Assembly (NCBI GenBank): GCA_902489945.1
Contig: CABUBZ010000034.1
Location: 1 to 21,124 of the forward strand
Source: an uncultured Collinsella sp.
Lineage (GTDB): Bacteria > Actinomycetota > Coriobacteriia > Coriobacteriales > Coriobacteriaceae
Length of the DNA stretch: 21,124 nt
Reading direction: 5' to 3'
The number at the start of each line of letters is the position of its first letter. The stretch's first letter is position 1. Under the pieces are notes generated by a model that did not search any database, had not been told where the DNA came from, and saw only the letters and a program-made list of their open reading frames with translations. This document shows, in pieces, positions 14,194-21,124 of this stretch. Both the position numbers and the translations under genes were made by a program.

Positions 14194-16851
14194 TTAAGCG
14201 CCGAGCGCGGTCTTAGCGGCCGCGAGGGCATCGGCGATGCCGGCGGCGTTCTTGCCACCGGCCTGGGCCATGTTGGGACGGCCGCCACCGCGACCGTCGA
14301 CCAGGCCCGCGATCTGCTTGATCACGTTACCGGCGTGGAAACCGGCCTTGACAGCGTCATCAGAGCCGGCGGCGAGCAGGGCCGGGGTGCCTTTCTCGGT
14401 CACGCTGGCGACGACGCAGGCGACAGGACCGGCAACCTTCTGGTGCACGGTATCCCAGACGTTTCGCAGGTCAGCGGCCTCAAGGCCCTGGAGCTCAGCG
14501 ACGACGAGCTTGTAGCCGTCGAGCTCGACGGCGCCCTCGATGGCGCTGGAGATAGCATCGGAGGAGCCACCGGTCAGCGCCTTCTTAAGCTTATTGGACG
14601 TCTCGCGCAGCTCAGCCTGCAGGTTTTCCACGCGGGCGGGAACCTCATCCACACGGCACTTGAGCGCAGCAGCGGCGGCGTCGACGAGCGCCAGACGGTC
14701 GGCCATGTAGTCGAGAGCACCCTTAGAGGTCACGGCCTCAATGCGGCGGACGTTGGAGCCCGTAGAGGACTCGGAAATGATCTTGAACAGGCCGATCTCG
14801 GCGGTGTTGGCAGCGTGCGTGCCACCGCAGAGTTCGCGGGAGAACGGCTGGTCCTCGGCGCCCACGGAGACAACGCGGACGACGTCACCATACTTCTCAC
14901 CAAACAGGGCGACAGCACCGGCGGCCTTGGCCTCGTCAATGCCCATAACGCGGGTCACGACCGGCTTGGAGGCGAAGATCAGCTGGTTGACCAGGTCCTC
15001 GACAGCCTTGAGCTGCTCGGAGGACAGGGCCTCGAAGTGCGTGAAGTCAAAGCGCAGGTGCTCAGGCGTCACCAGCGAGCCGGCCTGGGAGACATGCTCG
15101 CCCAGGACCTGCTTAAGCGCGGCGTCGAGCAGGTGGGTGGCGGTGTGGTTGCGGCGCAGGAAGCCACGGCGCTCGGCGTCGAGCGTGGCGGTCACAGCGG
15201 CACCGACAGTCAGCGTGCCATCGACAACGTGCGCGACGTGGGCATACAGACCGTTGTGGTTCTTGGTGTCGGCAACGGTCAGAACAACGCCCTCGGCGGA
15301 AAGCTTGCCGGCATCGCCTTGCTGGCCACCCATCTCGGCATAGAACGGAGTGCGGTCGAGAACGACCTCGACGTCCTCGCCGGCGTCAGCGGACTCGACG
15401 GACTCGCCGTTGCGCACGATGGCAACAACCTTGGCGCCTACGATCACATCGTTGTCATAGCCGTCGAACTCAGTCGCGGCGACCTTGTCGGAAAGTTCGA
15501 CCCACACGTCGTTGAAGCTGCCCCACGCGTCGCCCTTGGCATTGGCGCGGGCGCGGGCCTTCTGGTCCTCCATGCAGGCAGTGAAGCCGTCCATGTCGAC
15601 GTCGTGGCCAGCGGTGCCGGCGATCTCGACGGACAGGTCGATGGGGAAACCAAAGGTGTCGTGCAGCTTAAAGGCAACATCGCCCGGAAGCACAGCGCCC
15701 TCGGCAAGCGCTGCCAGGGCCTCATCCAGGTAGACGCGACCGTTGTCGAGCGTCGTGGAGAAGCGCTCCTCCTCGGAGGCGACGATACCCTTGACGAGCG
15801 CGACGTTCTTGAGCAGCTCGGGATAGGCCTCGCCCATCTGAGCGTTGACCTCGTCGATGAACTTGGTCAGGAAGGCGCCCTCGATACCCAGCAGGCGACC
15901 GTGGAACACGGCACGGCGGAGCAGGCGTCGAAGGACGTACTCGCGACCCTCGTTACCGGGCAGGATGCCGTCCGAGATCATAAAGTCGACGGCACGAGAG
16001 TGATCCGCGATGATACGCAGCGAGCGGCTGGCACCGGAGTAATCGTCGGCGTCATAGGTCTTGCCGCTGATCTCCTCGCCCAGCTTGATGAGGTGCTGCA
16101 TCAGATCGCCGTCGTAATTGGCGGTCTTGTGCTGCATGATGGCGGCCATGCGCTCTAGGCCCATGCCCGTATCGAGGTTGCGGTGCGGCAGCTCTGGCAT
16201 GGAGCCGTCCTCCTGGCGGTCGTACTGGGTAAAGACGAGATTCCAGAACTCCAGGAAGCGGTCGCAGTCGCAGCCGGGCTTGCAGTCGGGGCTGCCGCAG
16301 CCAACCTCCTCGCCCATGTCAAAGTAGATCTCAGAGCACGGACCGCAGGGGCCGGTGGGGCCAGCGGCCCAGAAGTTGTCGTCCTCGCCCAGGCGGGAGA
16401 TATGATCCTCGGCAACGCCCAGGGAGCGCCACACATCGTGGGTCTCGTCGTCCTCGGTAAAGACGGTAAAGTACAGGCGATCGAGCGGCAGCTTGAACTC
16501 CTTGGTAATGAGCTCAAAGGCCCAAGCGCAGGCCTGCTGCTTGGAGACGCCACCAAAGGAGAAGTCGCCGAGCATCTCAAAGAAGGACAGGTGACGGCCG
16601 TCCTCGCCGATGCAATCGATGTCGTTGGTGCGGACGCACTTCTGGCAGGAGATTGCGCCGATCTCCTTCATGGTCTTCTTGCCCTGGTAATACTCCTTAA
16701 ACTGGTTCATGCCGGCGTTGGCAAGCAGCAGCGAAGGATCGTCGGGGACGAGGGACGAAGAAGGATAGAGCTTAAGACCGCGCTCCTCAAAGAAGTTGAG
16801 GAACTTAGAGCGGATCTCGGCCGTAGTCATTGACGGGTAGTCAGCACTCAT
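14194..16851 (-). CDS. alaS: Alanyl-tRNA synthetase
   Basis: AlaRS attaches alanine to tRNA-Ala and clears mischarged Ser and Gly. The 885-residue protein is full length. The class II catalytic core (about 8-250) contains NAGMNQFK and GPCGPCSEIYFD, and is followed by a Cys-rich insert with Cys185, 190, 194 and 196 (GCGSPDCKPGCDC), which may bind a metal. Then come the tRNA-recognition helices (about 280-430), the editing domain with its zinc set HTATH (His569, His573) and CGGTH (Cys675, His679), and the C-Ala domain ending GGGRPNMAQAGG. The start at 16851 has GAGGAG upstream, nine bases away; ATG at 16830 is a less likely alternative. It is the first gene of the alaS-ruvX-mltG-yqeG-aroK-aroB unit. 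No T-box leader was found. Confidence 0.97.
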   Translation of the reverse strand: MSADYPSMTTAEIRSKFLNFFEERGLKLYPSSSLVPDDPSLLLANAGMNQFKEYYQGKKTMKEIGAISCQKCVRTNDIDCIGEDGRHLSFFEMLGDFSFGGVSKQQACAWAFELITKEFKLPLDRLYFTVFTEDDETHDVWRSLGVAEDHISRLGEDDNFWAAGPTGPCGPCSEIYFDMGEEVGCGSPDCKPGCDCDRFLEFWNLVFTQYDRQEDGSMPELPHRNLDTGMGLERMAAIMQHKTANYDGDLMQHLIKLGEEISGKTYDADDYSGASRSLRIIADHSRAVDFMISDGILPGNEGREYVLRRLLRRAVFHGRLLGIEGAFLTKFIDEVNAQMGEAYPELLKNVALVKGIVASEEERFSTTLDNGRVYLDEALAALAEGAVLPGDVAFKLHDTFGFPIDLSVEIAGTAGHDVDMDGFTACMEDQKARARANAKGDAWGSFNDVWVELSDKVAATEFDGYDNDVIVGAKVVAIVRNGESVESADAGEDVEVVLDRTPFYAEMGGQQGDAGKLSAEGVVLTVADTKNHNGLYAHVAHVVDGTLTVGAAVTATLDAERRGFLRRNHTATHLLDAALKQVLGEHVSQAGSLVTPEHLRFDFTHFEALSSEQLKAVEDLVNQLIFASKPVVTRVMGIDEAKAAGAVALFGEKYGDVVRVVSVGAEDQPFSRELCGGTHAANTAEIGLFKIISESSTGSNVRRIEAVTSKGALDYMADRLALVDAAAAALKCRVDEVPARVENLQAELRETSNKLKKALTGGSSDAISSAIEGAVELDGYKLVVAELQGLEAADLRNVWDTVHQKVAGPVACVVASVTEKGTPALLAAGSDDAVKAGFHAGNVIKQIAGLVDGRGGGRPNMAQAGGKNAAGIADALAAAKTALGA

Positions 16852-16897
16852 AGAGGGAATCTCCTCGGTTTCACATCGAAACAGTTCAAACGTAACG

Positions 16898-16926
16898 ATA
16901 TTACCATCCCGCCGCACACATGCAAA
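16898..16926 (-). promoter_or_regulatory. Putative alaS operon promoter
   Basis: On the minus strand, TTTGCA (16926 to 16921) lies 17 bases from TAATAT (16903 to 16898), which is preceded by TGG, an extended -10. Both boxes match the housekeeping consensus at four of six positions. It starts just after the upstream terminator and about 47 bases before the alaS ATG. Confidence 0.55.
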
Positions 16927-16953
16927 AAAGAGGGCCGCCAAACAGCGACCCTC
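16924..16953 (-). terminator. Minus-strand terminator before alaS
   Basis: Bases 16930-16938 pair with 16945-16953 (nine base pairs, one G-U wobble), with a six-base loop. The hairpin is followed on the minus strand by six Ts (16929 to 16924). There is no T-run on the plus strand. It is the first terminator downstream of the sigma-factor operon and isolates alaS from it. Confidence 0.88.
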
Positions 16954-17045
16954 CAGCGAAAGTGCACGTTATTTAGTGCTGTACGATCCTCTGGAAAAGG
17001 GCCGCTGTAGAATTACATATAAGAGTCACCCGAAAGGAGCGATCG

Positions 17046-17285
17046 ATGAAAAGCAAACGATTTTTCCTCAATGCACTTCTGTTAGCGGCACTTTTAACGC
17101 TTTTGGCTTTCTCCTGCTGGTACGCAAACCAACCAGCATTTGGCTACGCGTTGTATGCAGTAATATCCGGCGATAAGGCTTATTACACTCTACGCGCAAT
17201 TGACATTCTCTTTTTCTATGTTGCTGGCCCCTTATCAATCGCTTTGCTCGCGTTTCTTGTCATTTACAACTTCAAGAAACGTTAA
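17046..17285 (+). CDS. Small two-helix membrane protein, unknown function
   Basis: I do not recognise this 79-residue protein. It has a basic N-terminus (MKSKR), a hydrophobic helix at about 7-26, a short central loop, a second helix at about 52-74 and a basic end (NFKKR), so it is predicted to span the membrane twice with both ends inside. AGGAG (17034-17038) lies seven bases before the ATG. TAGAAT (17008-17013) or TATAAG (17018-17023) could be its -10. By eye its GC content, roughly 45%, is well below that of its neighbours, which suggests a recent arrival or a lineage-specific gene. It is the only plus-strand gene in the right half of the window and converges on the AI-2E-family gene six bases away. 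Confidence 0.68.
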   Translation: MKSKRFFLNALLLAALLTLLAFSCWYANQPAFGYALYAVISGDKAYYTLRAIDILFFYVAGPLSIALLAFLVIYNFKKR

Positions 17286-17291
17286 TAGGAC

Positions 17292-18704
17292 CTATTTAGA
17301 ATCCGAGTCGTCCATGGAGCCGTCAATGCCGGTTTTGGTATCGTCGTCCGAGTTGGAGTCATCGTCCTTGGCGAAGGGGTTTTTGAAGAAACCCGTCGCA
17401 TCGGGCTGCAGGCCCGAGAGCTTGATCCAGGGATTATCGAGCTCGGGCTTGGGCATGGCCTTGGCCTCGGGCGCAGTCTCGTTGCCGATGAGCTCGGACT
17501 CGTAGATGAAGGTGTCGTCGCCGAGCGCGTCGTAGGCGGCGACCGGGTTGCCATCGGCATCGCGGTACGGCGTGCCCTTAAACACGGCGCCGTCATAGGC
17601 CACAAGCTGGCGGCCGGTCTCATTCTCGAAGTAGTACACGAAGATACCCTTGAGGGCCGCACACAGCGGGATGGCAATAATCATGCCGATGGGACCCATG
17701 AGTGCCGAGCCAATAACGAGCGCCGTGAGGCTCATGATGGGATGCACCTGCACCGAGCTCTGCATGACCTTAGGCGAAATCACGTTATCGATGACGTTTT
17801 GCGCGACCATCGTCAAGATGAGCGTCCATAACGCCAACATGGGGCTGAACATGAAACCGAGCACTGTGGCAATTGCTGCGCTCACCCAGGGACCGACGAC
17901 CGGAACCAAATGCATGATGCCGGTAAAGATAGCCATGAGTGCCGCATACGGATGGCCAATGAGCATAAAACCGATAAAGGCGAGGAAACCACCGCAGATG
18001 GACGTCACGACCATGCCGCGCATGTAGCCGCCGACAGAGCGAGAAAGGATGGCGACCATAAAGCGGTACGAGGTCTCCTTCTCCTGACCGATGATGGTGC
18101 AAATCTCGTGGTGCATGCGAGGGTAGTCGCAGGCCATCCAGTAGGCAAGCACCAGACCAAGGAAGATCACGAACAACTGCGAGGCCGTATTGGTGATGAG
18201 CGGGAACACACCGCGACCAAGCTCAGCAGCGATCTGAGACACATACTTCGATGCCACGGCAACCAGGGACGAAAGATTATCGTCCAAATACTCCTTGAGC
18301 GGCGTGTTGTTGAGCGTCTTGGCATGCGAGATCATCTCATTGAGATCGCCACCCGCAACACGAAGCTGCTCGGGCAGGCGGCTCAGGACTTCCATGATCT
18401 GACCAAAGAGAATCGGCGACAAGATGCAAACGACACCGACGAGCACGGCAACAACAACAATAAGCGCGATAAGCGAACCGATGCCGCGATTCACGCCATG
18501 ATGCTCGAGCCAGTTGGTGATCGGGGACATCACAAAAGCAATGATGGAGCCGACGGCAAGAAACTCAATAACCGGTGCCAGGATGCCCATAAGGTTAAAG
18601 ATGACAGCGGCGATGACAATGCAGCCGACAACGGCCCAAATGCGCAGCGTCAGAATGCGGGTGTCGCGCAGCACGCGATCGGTTTGTTGGGGGTGCTCAC
18701 TCAT
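17292..18704 (-). CDS. AI-2E family (PerM/UPF0118) membrane protein
   Basis: A polytopic inner-membrane protein of the AI-2E exporter/PerM family, whose members export signalling molecules or ions; the substrate here is unknown. The 470-residue protein has a short cytoplasmic start, two N-terminal helices (about 20-65), a helix at about 75-100, a large extracellular helical loop (about 105-165) and the C-terminal bundle. That bundle carries the conserved HLVPVVGPWVSA and the IDNVISPKVMQ motif. After the core (about 362) comes a tail of about 105 residues ending in a strongly acidic Asp/Ser run, unusual for a family of about 350-370 residues. The ATG overlaps the sigma-factor stop (ATGA), so its synthesis is tied to the sigma factor. 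Confidence 0.9.
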   Translation of the reverse strand: MSEHPQQTDRVLRDTRILTLRIWAVVGCIVIAAVIFNLMGILAPVIEFLAVGSIIAFVMSPITNWLEHHGVNRGIGSLIALIVVVAVLVGVVCILSPILFGQIMEVLSRLPEQLRVAGGDLNEMISHAKTLNNTPLKEYLDDNLSSLVAVASKYVSQIAAELGRGVFPLITNTASQLFVIFLGLVLAYWMACDYPRMHHEICTIIGQEKETSYRFMVAILSRSVGGYMRGMVVTSICGGFLAFIGFMLIGHPYAALMAIFTGIMHLVPVVGPWVSAAIATVLGFMFSPMLALWTLILTMVAQNVIDNVISPKVMQSSVQVHPIMSLTALVIGSALMGPIGMIIAIPLCAALKGIFVYYFENETGRQLVAYDGAVFKGTPYRDADGNPVAAYDALGDDTFIYESELIGNETAPEAKAMPKPELDNPWIKLSGLQPDATGFFKNPFAKDDDSNSDDDTKTGIDGSMDDSDSK

Positions 18705-19492
18705 GAACGAATCATCACTCCGTCGGGGTCAATCTTGTCCTGAATCTTCTTAAGCGTGCGGCGCAGCAGACGCGAAACCTGCACCTGAGAAATACCCAGC
18801 TTCTTGGCGATCTCGATCTGGGTCATACCCTTCACAAAGCGCAGCTCGATCACCTCGCGCTCGCGCGGCGAGAAATCGCGGATGGCTTCCTCGATCACTA
18901 GGCGGTCATCGGTAAAGTCGAGCTCGTTGTCATCGTCGGCGTAACGGTCGAGAATCGAGGGGGCATCGTCGGAATCGGACGCACCAGGAGCCTCGATGGG
19001 CACCGAGGTATAGGCCGAAGACGATTCCATAGCCTCGAGGACCTCATCGACAGTCACATCTAGATACTCAGCGATCTCCTCAACCTTGGGCGAACGCTGC
19101 AGCTCGTTGGTAAGTTTGTCAGTAGCCTGGTTGACCTTGGCCGAGAGCTCCTGCAGACGACGCGGTACGCGCACGCTCCAGCCCTTGTCGCGGAAATGGC
19201 GTTTGATCTCGCCCAGGATAGTGGGTGTTGCAAACGTCGTGAACTCGAGTCCGCGCTCGGGATCAAAACGGTCGATAGCCTTGAGCAAACCCAGATAGCC
19301 GACCTGCATGAGGTCGTCGAGCGGCTCGCCGCGATTCTTAAATTTGTTGGCAAGAAACCTTACCAGATTCATATGGGACATGACGAGCTGCTCGCGGGCG
19401 TCCGGATCACCGGTCTCCTTGTAACGACGAAACAGCTCGCGGGTTTTCTCCTTGTCCCAAGCGGTCTTACCGCTCCGGGAACGTTCGGTCAT
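18701..19492 (-). CDS. SigB/SigF-type alternative RNA polymerase sigma factor
   Basis: A 263-residue group 3 sigma factor of the SigB/SigF/SigG type, which directs RNA polymerase to stress or developmental promoters. Region 2 is at about 35-105, with core-binding DLMQVGYLGLLKAIDRFDP and the -10-recognition block FTTFATPTILGEIKRHFRDKGW. Region 3 spans about 108-160, and an acidic linker (172-195) leads to region 4 (about 200-252), whose HTH is MTQIEIAKKLGISQVQVSRLL. All core parts are present. It follows the RsbW-like gene by one base, the classic anti-sigma/sigma order, so its activity is probably held by that protein. No rsbV-like anti-anti-sigma gene is in the window. Confidence 0.94.
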   Translation of the reverse strand: MTERSRSGKTAWDKEKTRELFRRYKETGDPDAREQLVMSHMNLVRFLANKFKNRGEPLDDLMQVGYLGLLKAIDRFDPERGLEFTTFATPTILGEIKRHFRDKGWSVRVPRRLQELSAKVNQATDKLTNELQRSPKVEEIAEYLDVTVDEVLEAMESSSAYTSVPIEAPGASDSDDAPSILDRYADDDNELDFTDDRLVIEEAIRDFSPREREVIELRFVKGMTQIEIAKKLGISQVQVSRLLRRTLKKIQDKIDPDGVMIRS

Positions 19493-19493
19493 A

Positions 19494-19871
19494 TTAGATA
19501 TCCGCCTTGAGGTCGAGGGAAAGCGTCAGGGGCGCCGCAGTCTTTTCGTAGGAATCGCACACGCTCGCCAAAATGAGCTCGGCATACACAGCGGCCTGGT
19601 CATCCTCGTCGACGGTGGCCTGATCGCCAAAGGTAATAGTCATGCCAACGTGGGTCTCATCGACATCGAATTTGATGGTGATGTCATCGCAGTCGACCGC
19701 GGTACAACCAAAGATGAAAGCCTCCTCGGCAGCCATGCGGATGTCCTCGATGCGATCGACAGACATAGAGCACAGGGCACCAACGTTGGCGGCAGTCATG
19801 CGCACAAGGCGAGCGAGACGCGGGTCGCCGGCAACGGTCAACGTGATGGGGCAGGTTGCTTCGCTACTCAT
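19494..19871 (-). CDS. RsbW-like anti-sigma factor with degenerate ATP site
   Basis: A 125-residue protein with the GHKL/HATPase-like fold of RsbW/SpoIIAB anti-sigma factors, which bind the sigma factor and, in the model systems, phosphorylate an RsbV-type antagonist. The N-box helix is recognisable as IEDIRMAAEEAFIFG (41-55). The catalytic Glu50 is kept, but the Mg-binding Asn of the usual EAxxNA is Phe54. No G1 box (DxGxG) is visible; that region reads ITFGDQATVDEDDQ. ATP binding and kinase activity are therefore doubtful, so control may be by binding alone. It overlaps the DUF948-like gene by eight bases, with GAGGAG as ribosome binding site, and is one base from the sigma gene. Confidence 0.78.
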   Translation of the reverse strand: MSSEATCPITLTVAGDPRLARLVRMTAANVGALCSMSVDRIEDIRMAAEEAFIFGCTAVDCDDITIKFDVDETHVGMTITFGDQATVDEDDQAAVYAELILASVCDSYEKTAAPLTLSLDLKADI

Positions 19872-20451
19872 CGCAGGACTCCTCAGAGGTCTCGGCGGGC
19901 GTATAGGTGTAATACTGAGCCGGCTTGGCTACAGTCTTCTGGCCATCATCGTCGCCCGCGGCGGCCTCGTCCTCGCCAATTAGAACGCGCTCGGTAGGCC
20001 GCTCTGCCTCCGCAGCAGCAGCGGCGAGCTTGCGCTCGGTGTCAGCTGCAGGAGCCTTCACCTTATTGAAGAGCTTCTGCACAGCACCGGCGGCAGAGTC
20101 GGTCACGCTCGACACAGCATTGCTGGCCTCGGCCATGCTGCCCGTAACCTCGGAAATGTCGCGAACCACGGCTTCGACCTCTACGAGATTGGAGGTAAGG
20201 GCATCAACTGCCGTCTTGCTCGACTTAAGCAGCGGCTCCATCTGGGCAAGCGCCGGCGTAAGCTCGTCGACAGCGCCGTCGAGTTTTGCCACCACCGGCT
20301 GCGCCTCGGCGATGGTGTTATTGAGGTCGTTCACGGTCTTATCGAGCGAGTCGACAACGTTGCGGGTCTTGCGCAGGGTAAGCGCGAGCTCAACAATAGC
20401 CCACACGCCGGCAATGGCAAGCACCAGCAGGGCGATTTGAATGGGACTCAT
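19864..20451 (-). CDS. DUF948-like membrane-anchored coiled-coil protein
   Basis: A 195-residue protein with one N-terminal membrane helix (about 4-23), then a long helical region (about 28-125) in heptad-like pattern, and an Ala/Glu/Asp-rich, probably disordered tail. It resembles the DUF948 general-stress proteins, which are anchored in the membrane with a coiled coil; no enzymatic motif is seen and the function is unknown. The ribosome binding site GGGAGG is six bases before the ATG. Its 3' end overlaps the RsbW-like gene by eight bases, which couples it to the anti-sigma/sigma pair and makes it a candidate membrane-side component of that switch. That last point is inference. Confidence 0.8.
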   Translation of the reverse strand: MSPIQIALLVLAIAGVWAIVELALTLRKTRNVVDSLDKTVNDLNNTIAEAQPVVAKLDGAVDELTPALAQMEPLLKSSKTAVDALTSNLVEVEAVVRDISEVTGSMAEASNAVSSVTDSAAGAVQKLFNKVKAPAADTERKLAAAAAEAERPTERVLIGEDEAAAGDDDGQKTVAKPAQYYTYTPAETSEESCDE

Positions 20452-20546
20452 ACAAGCCTCCCGAAGGAATCGAAATACAGACGCCTTTCATGGTACCCCA
20501 AAGAAGGGGGAAGATACCCAAAGGGAATGTGCGAGGTGCCAAGGAC

Positions 20547-21124
20547 CTACTTGGGCGCGTTACCGCTACGGTCGCGTTCGCTTTGCTCCACGCGCCATTC
20601 TTCCCAGCCTCGGCCGGCAGGCTGCCAAAACACGCCGCGCTCCAGGCCATCGGGCAAGTAACGCTGATCGACCCAGCCTTCGGGATAATCGTGCGGATAC
20701 TTGTAGACACCATACTCATCGCTACCCGGGCGATGACGGTCGCGCAGATAGCTTGGCACCTCGCGCAGTCCGCTGTTATGGATATCGGCCAGCGCCGCAT
20801 CAATGGATGCCTCACAGGCATTGGACTTGGGCGCCAAGCACACATAGAGCGCAGCCTGCGCTAGGTTGATGCGACACTCGGGATAGCCAATGACCTCGGC
20901 AGACTTAAATGCGGCATGCGCCACCAGCAGAGCCTGCGGATCGGCGTTACCGACGTCCTCAGAAGCATGAATCATAATGCGGCGAGCGATAAACTTAGGG
21001 TCCTCCCCCGCATCGATCATGCGCGCGAGCCAATAAATGGTTGCATCGGGATCGCTGCCGCGCATGGACTTGATGAACGCGCTGATGATGTCGTAGTGCA
21101 TATCACCGTTTTTGTCATACGAAA
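20547..21124 (-). CDS. rarA: Replication-associated recombination protein RarA, C-terminal part
   Basis: RarA (MgsA) is a clamp-loader-like AAA+ ATPase acting at stalled replication forks with SSB. Only the last 191 residues are in the window; the gene runs off the right edge, the frame remaining open to 21124. The visible part is the C-terminal tetramerisation region, recognised by SYDKNGDMHYDIISAFIKSM, RGSDPDATIYWLARMIDAGE, ASEDVGNADPQALL and LAPKSNACEASI. The end with YKYPHD, QRYLPDGLERGVFWQP and a charged tail is usual for the family. The AAA+ domain with Walker motifs must lie beyond the edge. It precedes the stress module by 95 bases with no clear terminator, so read-through into it is possible. 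Confidence 0.94.
   Translation of the reverse strand, partial: SYDKNGDMHYDIISAFIKSMRGSDPDATIYWLARMIDAGEDPKFIARRIMIHASEDVGNADPQALLVAHAAFKSAEVIGYPECRINLAQAALYVCLAPKSNACEASIDAALADIHNSGLREVPSYLRDRHRPGSDEYGVYKYPHDYPEGWVDQRYLPDGLERGVFWQPAGRGWEEWRVEQSERDRSGNAPK

Noticed and set aside
14335..16158. 607-codon plus-strand frame opposite alaS
   Set aside because: Shadow of a complete AlaRS with all motifs; low-complexity composition.
16852..17045. Possible T-box riboswitch before alaS
   Set aside because: The leader after the likely promoter is only about 47 bases, with no T-box sequence or antiterminator; the hairpin there lies upstream of the promoter.
20514..20519. GGGTAT on minus strand before the DUF948-like gene, like a SigB -10 box
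   Set aside because: No GTTTAA-like -35 element at 12-17 bases upstream, so self-regulation by the sigma factor cannot be supported.

Overview
This is a GC-rich bacterial chromosomal window. The protein sequences and gene order (alaS-ruvX-mltG-yqeG-aroK-aroB-pepP-efp-asp23-nusB-xseB-tlyA-nadK-recN) fit a member of the Coriobacteriia (Actinomycetota), most likely a Collinsella-like gut bacterium. The genus is inferred from protein style and gene order, not from a marker gene. Nearly everything is housekeeping; no phage, insertion sequence, CRISPR array, tRNA or rRNA was seen.

Layout, left to right. (1) 1-333 has no confident gene. It holds a perfect 24-bp-arm inverted repeat and the terminator of the next gene. 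(2) 334-3472: a fructose-type PTS permease (IIB-IIC-IIA, minus strand) lies divergent from an RpiR/MurR-type SIS-domain regulator (plus strand). They share a 271-bp control region with repeated TGAAA motifs and two short palindromes, so the regulator probably controls the permease. (3) 3473-3692: a bidirectional terminator enclosed by a 33-nt imperfect inverted repeat separates two converging transcripts. (4) 3693-8752, minus strand, read right to left: efp, an Asp23-family gene, nusB, xseB, tlyA, nadK and recN. These are tightly packed with overlapping or nearly touching ends, a likely single operon with a TATAAT promoter before efp. (5) 8912-16851, minus strand, read right to left: alaS, ruvX, mltG, yqeG, aroK and aroB, then pepP after a 132-bp gap and a terminator. 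(6) 17046-17285: a small, AT-richer, two-helix membrane protein on the plus strand. (7) 17292-21124, minus strand, read right to left: the 3' end of rarA, a DUF948-like membrane/coiled-coil protein, an RsbW-like anti-sigma protein, a SigB/SigF-type sigma factor and an AI-2E-family membrane protein with an acidic tail. The last four have touching or overlapping ends and look like a stress-response module.

The most notable points are deviations inside familiar genes. TlyA lacks the glycine-rich SAM-binding loop by a clean in-frame loss of about ten codons. The AroB-like protein has lost the apparent metal ligands and NAD-binding glycines of dehydroquinate synthase. The Asp23-family gene seems to start at a non-AUG codon (ATC or ATT) behind a strong ribosome binding site. 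The RsbW-like protein lacks the N-box asparagine and G1 box needed for ATP binding. The small membrane-protein gene lies wholly antisense inside the apparent 3' untranslated region of the sigma-factor operon.
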